In this document: positions 16,796-23,444 of the stretch, piece after piece | Numbering within the stretch: position 1 is the first letter of the stretch | Layout of the letters: each line of letters starts with the position of its first letter | NCBI GenBank assembly: GCA_023435725.1 | Contig: JAEYRD010000057.1 | Coordinates: 58,594 to 122,593, forward strand | Length of the DNA stretch: 64,000 nt | Direction of reading: 5' to 3' | Source: Pseudomonadota bacterium | GTDB taxonomy: Bacteria; Pseudomonadota; Alphaproteobacteria; Rhizobiales; Xanthobacteraceae | The notes under the pieces: generated by a model | Told to the model about the DNA's origin: nothing | The model's input: only the letters and a program-made list of their open reading frames with translations | Databases searched by the model: none | Program-made: the position numbers and the translations under genes

Positions 16796-17598
16796 GAAGT
16801 GCAACGGCGTGGGACGCCGCGCGACTCGATCTGAGCTTCGTCCGTCGTGCCGGCCGTACTGTCATCGACCGACGGATGTTCGCTTGGCCGTTCGTGCTCA
16901 CGCGCAGTTTTCATGTCGATCCATATCGACCGGACTGCCTCAGCGTGATCGTGCAAACGGCAAGCGGAGCGGTTCACGGCGAGGACAGTCTTGCACAGCG
17001 TCTGTCGCTTCGCCCCGGAACTGCCGTCCGTCTGACCAATCAGGGGGCGACGTCAGTTCATCGCGCCGGTCCCATGGCGCGCGCGGTGGAGATCGTGAAG
17101 CTTGATGTCGCCAGCAGCGCCAGTCTCGAATATCTTCCTGAGCCGCGCATCCTGTTTCCCGATGCCGCACTGTCGCAGACCATGGAACTTGACTGCGCAA
17201 CCGACGCTTGCGCGTTGATCTTCGATGCATTCACGATGCACGACCACCTCGGCGAAGGTCGCTACTTCCGCGAGTTTGAATCAACGTTCTGTCTGAGGAG
17301 GTCGGGCGGCGAGCCGCTGCTGATTGAGCGTACGCGCATATGCCGTCCAGACCGCAGCCTTTTTCGCGGTTACAGCGCCTTCGGATCAGCATACATGGTG
17401 CTGCCCTCCGGTCATGATCTGGTGGATATCCACGGGAAGTTGACAGCAGCGCTAGGGCGAATCCACGGACTCTATGGCGCAGCGAGCGCGGCGCCGGCGC
17501 AGGCGGGGCTCGGGATCCGTCTTGCGTCTCCGGAACTTAGGTGCATTCGTCAAGCTTTCGAGGCCATAAAAGTGATCCACCGCCAAGCGTTGCCGTGA
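16792..17598 (+). CDS. ureD: Urease accessory protein UreD
   Basis: 268 residues from the GTG at 16792, which overlaps the ureG TGA. UreD features include VIVQTASGAVHGEDSL (normally GG-x-V-x-GD), LTNQGATSVHRA (TTQaaTKVYR in typical members), LEYLPEPRILFPDA, and FDAFTMHDHLGEGRYF. It forms the scaffold linking apourease with UreF and UreG. It is the last gene of the + strand island; a 267-base gap follows before the converging receptor gene. Confidence 0.92.
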   Translation: MRSATAWDAARLDLSFVRRAGRTVIDRRMFAWPFVLTRSFHVDPYRPDCLSVIVQTASGAVHGEDSLAQRLSLRPGTAVRLTNQGATSVHRAGPMARAVEIVKLDVASSASLEYLPEPRILFPDAALSQTMELDCATDACALIFDAFTMHDHLGEGRYFREFESTFCLRRSGGEPLLIERTRICRPDRSLFRGYSAFGSAYMVLPSGHDLVDIHGKLTAALGRIHGLYGAASAAPAQAGLGIRLASPELRCIRQAFEAIKVIHRQALP

Positions 17599-17755
17599 TC
17601 GTTGAACAATTTCCTGCCTGACTACTCATCTTCTATGGCGGCTATCGCGAGAAGAGGTGGCCCAAGGTCGTGCCGCACAAAATATTCTTCAATTGGATCA
17701 AACTTGCTCCGGCGCAGTAGGGATACGGACCCGCTAAGCAGCAGCGGCCACATCT

Positions 17756-17781
17756 CCCGACGTTAACGTAACGACGTCGGG
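17756..17781. terminator. Hairpin between ureD and the Bug receptor gene
   Basis: CCCGACGT and ACGTCGGG form a perfect 8-base stem around a 10-base loop in the convergent gap. There is no clear T-run on either side, so it could be a weak terminator or an mRNA-stabilising hairpin. The remainder of 17599-17865 shows nothing else. Confidence 0.35.
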
Positions 17782-17865
17782 ATCGATCGTTGAAGGTGCT
17801 TTTGGCGAGTTGAGCGGGGCGGCGGATCGTGCAGAAGGGGCTGACGATTGCACAAAAGCCGGGAG

Positions 17866-18906
17866 TCACATCGGCTCGATACCGATCTTCTTGATGACCC
17901 CGGCCCATTTCGTCGTTTCCGAGGTCATGAAATCCCTCAGGCCTTGTGGGTCCATCACCAGGGGCTCGGCACCCTGCTCGACGAAGAGGGTGCGCACCTT
18001 CGGATCGTTCGCGGCTTCCACCATTGCCGCATAGAGCCTGTCGATTACGGCCTTGCCCGTGCTCGTGGGCGCGAGCAGAGCAAGCCACGCAGCGCTCTCG
18101 TAATCCTTGAGGCCAGCCTCCGCCGCGGTCGGCACATCCGGCAGCGCCGTCATGCGCTTGTCGCTGGCAACCGCGAGCGGGCGCGCATCGCCGCTTTTGA
18201 TCAGGCCGAGGACATTCGGCAACAGCTGGAAGCCGAGCGGGACCTGGCCCGCGATGAAGTCCGGCGTGTAGGCGGCGATGTTGCGGTAGGGAACGTGCGT
18301 AAGCTCGGTGCCGGTGAGCTGCTCGAAATAGGCAGCCGACAAATGCTGCGACGAGCCGACGCCAACTGTCCCGTAGTTCAGCTCGCGCGGATGCGCCTTG
18401 GCGTAGTCGATCAGCTCGCTCAGCGATTTCGGCGGCAGCTTCGAATTGATGACGATGACATTCGGCAGCGTAGCGAACAGGCCGATCGGCGCGAGATCCT
18501 TCTGCGGATCGTAGGGCAGGTCCTTGTACAGGGACTTGTTCGCAGCCAGCGGGCCGGAGGTGCTCATCAGCAGCGTGTAGCCGTCCGGGGCTGCATGCGC
18601 CGCGGCTGCGGTGCCGATATTGCCGCCGGCGCCGGGGCGATTGTCGACCACGAAGGCCTGTCCCAGTGACGTGGACATGCGATTGAGCAGGATGCGTGTG
18701 ATGACGTCGCTGGCGCTGCCGCCGGCAAAGGGCACGAGCACCTGGACAGGGCGGGTGGGATAGTCCTGCGCTTGTGCAGGAAGCAGCCCGGCGGTGGCGA
18801 GAGCCGCGCCTGCGCCAAGGGACAACAAAGACCTGCGGTCAGGACGAAATCCCTCGCTTTGCTGCTGAGAGCTATCCGTGATCTCGCTGCGACCGAACTG
18901 TGCCAT
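17866..18906 (-). CDS. Bug-family tripartite tricarboxylate transporter receptor (HmfT2-like)
   Basis: 346 residues from the ATG at 18906; the longer frame to 18996 adds a low-complexity arginine-rich lead that I reject. A Tat-like signal (PDRRSLLSLGAGAAL, cleavage near AQAQ) precedes YPTRPVQVLVPFAGGSASDV, the Bug/TctC motif. NRPGAGGNIGTAAAA and VPYRN follow. Bug proteins are periplasmic receptors for carboxylates. Beside an hmf-type cluster it plausibly binds furoate or furandicarboxylate. No TctA/TctB membrane partners are visible. Confidence 0.9.
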   Translation of the reverse strand: MAQFGRSEITDSSQQQSEGFRPDRRSLLSLGAGAALATAGLLPAQAQDYPTRPVQVLVPFAGGSASDVITRILLNRMSTSLGQAFVVDNRPGAGGNIGTAAAAHAAPDGYTLLMSTSGPLAANKSLYKDLPYDPQKDLAPIGLFATLPNVIVINSKLPPKSLSELIDYAKAHPRELNYGTVGVGSSQHLSAAYFEQLTGTELTHVPYRNIAAYTPDFIAGQVPLGFQLLPNVLGLIKSGDARPLAVASDKRMTALPDVPTAAEAGLKDYESAAWLALLAPTSTGKAVIDRLYAAMVEAANDPKVRTLFVEQGAEPLVMDPQGLRDFMTSETTKWAGVIKKIGIEPM

Positions 18907-19119
18907 CTCGGACTGAATCTCCCGACTGCGTCTTGTTCTGCGAGTCCAAGGAACGTCCGGGACAGGAGTCGTCGGGGATGATCGCCAGGTTCGCAATTTT
19001 CTGTGGCGGGAGCGTAGTTAGCAGGCAGAAGCGAGCGTCATGCCTGCTCGTCTCAAAACTTACCAGCCCGTCTCATTTTGCAGTGGGCGCGACATCTTGT
19101 CCGTGCTGAGATGCTGCAT

Positions 19120-20106
19120 TCAGGAGATCGTTTTCCGCTGCGGCTTCCTGCGCTCCTTGCGATGCGACGAACTCGCGTCGCCGGAGGCGGGCTCCACGGA
19201 CTTTGTCGCCGCGGCGGCGGCCTGCGCAAGATCATGACTGATGACGTCCAGGACGGCCTTGGCTGCGACCGATACCGCGCGCCGCGGGTGATGGACCCAA
19301 GCGATCGAGCGCACGATCCTCTGCTCATCGAAGCGATGCGCCCGGATGGCGCCGCTCGCAAGCGATTGCCGGAGCGCAATCGTCGGCAGCACTGTGGCAA
19401 AGTCGGTGGTCGCGATGACGTCGCAGAGCGCGGGCAGGGTGTCGAGCTCCAGTCGCGGCCGCAGGTCGATGCCGACCGCGGCGGCGTGCTCGTCCAGGAT
19501 CAGCCGCAGGCCGTGGCGCTTGGAGGGCAGCACCAGATCGAAATTCGCGATGTGGTCGAAGCGCAGCTTTGCCGGCGGCCTGATCGGGCTGTCCTTGCGG
19601 CAGGCGAACACCATCTCCTCGTCCATGACGTGGTGTGCGGCAAGCGGCGTCTTCCGGCGCGGCACGTTGATCAGCGCGAAATCGAGCTGGCCGGTGTTGA
19701 CCCAGTCGACCAGCGTTTCGGTGTAGCCCTCGCAGGCAGACAGTGTGATCTCGGGATAGCGGCTGGCGACCGTCGCCGACGAACTCGCCATGGTGCTCTG
19801 TGCGACCGAGGTGATGAGACCGACCGAGACGCGGCCCGAGATGCGCCCGCCGAGTTGCGCCATCTCTTGCCGTGCATACTCGGCATCGCGCACGATCGGA
19901 GCCGTCAGCCGCACCAGCGCCTCGCCGGCACTCGTCAGTGTCATGCCCTGGACGCTGCGATCGAACAATTTCTGGCCGAGTTCGGCCTCGAGCTTGGCGA
20001 TCTGCATGCTCAAGGCCGGCTGCACGATGTTGAGCTGGCGCGCGGCGCGGGTGACGTTTTTTTCCTCGGCCAGGCACAGGAAATATTGCATCTGCCTGAG
20101 TTCCAC
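19120..20106 (-). CDS. LysR-family regulator of the furan cluster
   Basis: 328 residues. The N-terminal helix-turn-helix is in the first 60 residues (NVTRAARQLNIVQPALSMQI, then LEAELGQKLFDRS). The effector domain starts near residue 90 (VSVGLITSVAQSTMASS). The C-terminal 30 residues are basic and low-complexity. It is transcribed divergently from the ubiX-like gene with an inverted repeat (20161-20179) between them, the usual LysR arrangement. Inducer is likely furoic acid or furoyl-CoA by analogy with the Cupriavidus hmf cluster. Confidence 0.92.
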   Translation of the reverse strand: MELRQMQYFLCLAEEKNVTRAARQLNIVQPALSMQIAKLEAELGQKLFDRSVQGMTLTSAGEALVRLTAPIVRDAEYARQEMAQLGGRISGRVSVGLITSVAQSTMASSSATVASRYPEITLSACEGYTETLVDWVNTGQLDFALINVPRRKTPLAAHHVMDEEMVFACRKDSPIRPPAKLRFDHIANFDLVLPSKRHGLRLILDEHAAAVGIDLRPRLELDTLPALCDVIATTDFATVLPTIALRQSLASGAIRAHRFDEQRIVRSIAWVHHPRRAVSVAAKAVLDVISHDLAQAAAAATKSVEPASGDASSSHRKERRKPQRKTIS

Positions 20107-20160
20107 GGGGCCAGTCCTTCCTTCGCCGATCTTGCTTGCACTCCATCATCTCAGGTGATG

Positions 20161-20179
20161 AATGATATAATCAATCATT
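20161..20179. promoter_or_regulatory. Inverted repeat, candidate LysR operator
   Basis: AATGAT-N7-ATCATT lies in the AT-rich centre of the divergent gap between the LysR gene (start 20106) and the ubiX-like gene (start 20267). This fits a LysR box controlling both, inferred from position and symmetry. Confidence 0.45.
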
Positions 20180-20266
20180 ATTTGTTCTGATGGTTGGGAT
20201 TGCCTAGTCTTGTGGCGGACCGCGAAGCCCAAAGGGGGCGCGTGCCCAGGGAGCGCAACCAGACAT

Positions 20267-20887
20267 ATGCAGGACGCCACACCCAAGCGGATGATCATCG
20301 GCATTTCCGGCGCTTCGGGCGTCACTTATGGCGTGCGCCTGCTGCAGCTCATGCGCAATGCCGGCGTCGAGACGCATCTGGTGATGTCGAAGACCGCCGA
20401 GCTGACCTTTGCCTACGAGACGGACCTGAAGATCGCGGAGGTGAGAGACCTCGCCAATGTCTGCCATGCGATCGACGACATGGCTTCGGCGATCTCGAGC
20501 GGCTCGTTCCGCACCGCCGGCATGATCGTGGCGCCGTGCTCGATGCGTTCGATGTCCGAGATCGCTTCCGGCGTGACCACGACGCTGCTCACCCGCGCCG
20601 CCGATGTCGTGCTCAAGGAACGTCGGCGGCTGGTCTTGATGGTGCGCGAGACGCCGTTGCACACCGGGCACCTGCGTACGATGACCGCGCTGTCCGAGAT
20701 GGGCGCGATCATCGCGCCGCCCGTGCCCGCCTTCTACGCCAAGCCTGAAAATCTCGAAGACATGGTCGAGCACACCGTCGGTCGCGTGCTCGACCTGTTC
20801 GATATCGACATCGGCGTCGTGCGCCGCTGGGGCGAGGACGAGGCGCTCAGGCGCCGCTCGCCGTCGCTGCGCAAGATCGCGCCCTGA
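20267..20887 (+). CDS. hmfG: UbiX-like flavin prenyltransferase (HmfG)
   Basis: 206 residues from the ATG at 20267. UbiX motifs are IIGISGASGVTYGVRLL (flavin-binding, residues ~10-26), a central APCSMRSMSEIASG, then LMVRETPLHTGHLRTM. UbiX makes prenylated FMN from FMN and dimethylallyl phosphate. The product is the cofactor of the UbiD-type decarboxylase that follows after 29 bases. In Cupriavidus basilensis the pair is HmfG/HmfF, the 2,5-furandicarboxylate decarboxylase. GGGAG lies upstream of the start. Confidence 0.93.
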   Translation: MQDATPKRMIIGISGASGVTYGVRLLQLMRNAGVETHLVMSKTAELTFAYETDLKIAEVRDLANVCHAIDDMASAISSGSFRTAGMIVAPCSMRSMSEIASGVTTTLLTRAADVVLKERRRLVLMVRETPLHTGHLRTMTALSEMGAIIAPPVPAFYAKPENLEDMVEHTVGRVLDLFDIDIGVVRRWGEDEALRRRSPSLRKIAP

Positions 20888-20916
20888 CCCGAAGACCAAG
20901 GAAAGACTCAAGTCAC

Positions 20917-22338
20917 ATGCGAATGGAAAACCCGATCCGGAAAGGCGCGAACGCGCCATCCGATTTGCGCGCCTGGCTCGCTTACCTTGCCGAGCGTGGC
21001 AAGCTCGCCCTTGCCCGCGAGGGTATTGCACTGTCCGACGAGCTTGCCGCTGTCGCCAAGCGGCTGGAGCGTGACAGCGCCGTGCTGTTTCCGCGCCCCG
21101 ACGGGCACGAGATTCCCGTCGTTGCCAACTTGTTTGCCGGCCGCGACTGGGTTGCCGATTCCATCGGCGTCACCGAGGACCAGCTGCTGCCGCGCTTTCT
21201 GGCCGCCGCGAGCAATCCGCTGCCGACGCATGAGCTCGCGAGCGGACCGGTGCAGGAGGTCGTGCACGAAGACGTCGATCTGCTTCGCCAGCTTCCGGTG
21301 CCCAAGCACAATGAGCGCGACAGCGGCCCCTACATCACCGCAGGCCTTCTGATCGCCCGCAATCCCAAGACGGGCGTGCAGAACGTCTCGATCCACCGCT
21401 GCCAGATCAGCAGCAAGAACCGAATCGGCGTGTTGCTGCTGCCCCGGCACACCTTCTCTTACTATCGCCTCGCGGAAGAGCTGGGCCAGGCGCTGGAGAT
21501 CGCGATCGTCATCGGCGCGCATCCGGCGCTGTTGCTGGCCTCGCAGGCGATCGCCGCGCTGGACGAGGACGAGATGGCGATTGCGGGCGCGCTGCTGGGT
21601 GCACCAGTGGACGTCGTCAAATGCCGTACCAATTCGGTCCGCGTTCCCGCCCATGCGGAGATCGTGATCGAGGGACGCATTCTGCAGGGCGTGCGCGAGC
21701 CGGAGGGGCCGTTCGGCGAGTTTCCCCAATATTACGGTCCGCGCGCCAATCGCGAAGTGATCGAGGTCGATGCGATCACGCATCGCAAGGCGCCGATCTT
21801 CCACACCATCGTCGGCGGCGGCTTCGAACATCTGATCCTCGGCGGCGTACCGCGTGAGGCGACGCTGCTTCAGCATCTGCGCCGCAGCATTCCTAACGTG
21901 CTCGACGTCCGCCTCACGCGCGGCGGCACCTGCCGCTATCATTTGGCGATCAAGATGGACAAGACCAATGACGGCGAGCCGAAGAACGTCATGATGTGCG
22001 CTTTCGGCGCGCACTACGACATCAAGCAGGTGGTCGTGGTGGATAAGGACGTCGACATTTCCTCGTCCGAGGAAATCGAATGGGCTGTGGCGACGCGCTT
22101 CCAGGCCGACCGCGACCTTATGGTCGTCGCCGGTGCGCTCGGCTCGAAACTCGATCCGACCTCCGACAACGGCATCAGCGCCAAGATGGGCCTGGATGCG
22201 ACCGCGCCCGTCAACGCGCCTGAACTCGCCTTCGAGCGCATCCGCGTCAAGGGCGAGGGGAAGGTTGATCTGGCCAGCGCCTTGCAGGCTGACCCGAGCG
22301 CTGCCGTCGCGCGACTTCTTGCGGAGGCGCGGACATGA
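20917..22338 (+). CDS. hmfF: UbiD-family decarboxylase, probable 2,5-furandicarboxylate decarboxylase (HmfF)
   Basis: 473 residues. The prFMN and metal binding regions of UbiD enzymes are visible: KHNERDSGPYITAGL (~130), NVSIHRCQ, REPEGPFGEFPQYYG (the conserved E-x-P-F-G-E-F segment with the catalytic Glu-Arg-Glu network), HRKAPIFHTIVGGG, and MGLDAT near the C-terminus. It depends on the UbiX-like protein encoded immediately upstream. Other UbiD members act on phthalates, pyrrole carboxylate or ferulate. The furan assignment rests on the full hmf gene set around it. Confidence 0.9.
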   Translation: MRMENPIRKGANAPSDLRAWLAYLAERGKLALAREGIALSDELAAVAKRLERDSAVLFPRPDGHEIPVVANLFAGRDWVADSIGVTEDQLLPRFLAAASNPLPTHELASGPVQEVVHEDVDLLRQLPVPKHNERDSGPYITAGLLIARNPKTGVQNVSIHRCQISSKNRIGVLLLPRHTFSYYRLAEELGQALEIAIVIGAHPALLLASQAIAALDEDEMAIAGALLGAPVDVVKCRTNSVRVPAHAEIVIEGRILQGVREPEGPFGEFPQYYGPRANREVIEVDAITHRKAPIFHTIVGGGFEHLILGGVPREATLLQHLRRSIPNVLDVRLTRGGTCRYHLAIKMDKTNDGEPKNVMMCAFGAHYDIKQVVVVDKDVDISSSEEIEWAVATRFQADRDLMVVAGALGSKLDPTSDNGISAKMGLDATAPVNAPELAFERIRVKGEGKVDLASALQADPSAAVARLLAEART

Positions 22339-22462
22339 GCAGGTTACCGCCTGGCCGCAACTTGCGTCCGTTGCCGCCGTTGGAATATGAAGCGGGTGCT
22401 GCTTATAGTGCCGCGCCAACAAGCCAATCGTTTTGCAGCGCAACGCTGGGAGGAAGGAACTG

Positions 22463-23302
22463 ATGTCGACGGCCCTGCGCATCGCTCACGGCGCTTTCGG
22501 CAGGGTCGCTCTGCTCGACATGGATCGTTCGCTGGTCCGCCACGCTCATCATCACTGCCACGTCCTGCTCAAGGTCGAGGGCGCCGACACCCAGTTCATG
22601 GTCGGCGACCAGGTCACGCCGCTGACCAATACGGCAGCCGTGCTCGTCGACGGCTGGAAGCCGCACGCTTATGTGCATGACGTCAATCGTCCGCGCACGC
22701 TCATCATGGCGCTCTATATCGAGCCGGAATGGCTGAAGGAGTTCCGTCCGGGATGGGCCGCGAGCGGCGCGCCGGGCTTTTTCGAACGGCCGTCGGGCGA
22801 GGTGTCGCCGCGCATCCGCCAGCTCACGCTGCATCTTGCGGCCGAAATGATGGCGAATCCGGATGCGGTGCGGACCCATGAGCAGACGCTGTCCGACCTG
22901 ATGATCGCCGTGATCGAGCGCTTCACGCCCTGGCGCAGCTTTCCGACCTCGATCCGCGGCATGAGCGCGGTGAGCTGCGACTGGCGCATCCGCCGTGCGA
23001 TGGACGCAATGCGCGTGCAGGATTCCTATGCCAACGTCGATCAGTTCGTGAAGGGCGCCGGCCTGTCGCGCGCGCAGTTCTTCCGCCTGTTCGAGACTTC
23101 GCTCGGCGTCTCGCCAAAGCTCTATCTCAACGTCGTTCGCATGGAGCGCGCGCTGGACGCGGTGATGCGCGAGGACACCCCGCTCGGCGAGCTCAGCGAG
23201 CGTTTTGGTTTTCCGGAGCCGGCGCATTTCACGCGCTTCTTCCGGGATCACGCCGGTGTCAGCCCGCGCGAGTTTCGCAACGTCTCGCGTCTTGCAGGTT
23301 GA
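22463..23302 (+). CDS. AraC-family regulator of the furan cluster
   Basis: 279 residues from the ATG at 22463, which is preceded by GGGAGGAAGGAAC; an upstream in-frame ATG at 22433 precedes that ribosome-binding site and is rejected. Residues ~10-100 form a cupin-like sensing domain (HAHHHCHVLLKVEG). The C-terminal ~100 residues carry two AraC helix-turn-helix motifs, including FVKGAGLSRAQFFRLFE and ERFGFPEPAHFTRFFRDHAG. It sits between hmfF and hmfA, so it probably activates the furoyl-CoA genes. Confidence 0.92.
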   Translation: MSTALRIAHGAFGRVALLDMDRSLVRHAHHHCHVLLKVEGADTQFMVGDQVTPLTNTAAVLVDGWKPHAYVHDVNRPRTLIMALYIEPEWLKEFRPGWAASGAPGFFERPSGEVSPRIRQLTLHLAAEMMANPDAVRTHEQTLSDLMIAVIERFTPWRSFPTSIRGMSAVSCDWRIRRAMDAMRVQDSYANVDQFVKGAGLSRAQFFRLFETSLGVSPKLYLNVVRMERALDAVMREDTPLGELSERFGFPEPAHFTRFFRDHAGVSPREFRNVSRLAG

Positions 23303-23444
23303 TTCTTGCGGGCTGATATTGCGCTGCACGCTCTCGAATGAGACGATTTGGTAAGTCGTGAGAGCGGGCGGTATGGGCCCTGCACCCCTGTCCTGACAAA
23401 CGTCACCGTCGCGTCAAAGAGCGCGTCGGGAGGTATGCCGGGAT

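Noticed and set aside
19078..20190. 370-residue + strand open frame opposite the LysR gene
   Set aside because: Arginine/aspartate-rich shadow of a clear LysR protein; no family features.
20908..22482. 524-residue minus-strand open frame
   Set aside because: Antisense of the UbiD-family gene in high-GC DNA; composition is not protein-like.
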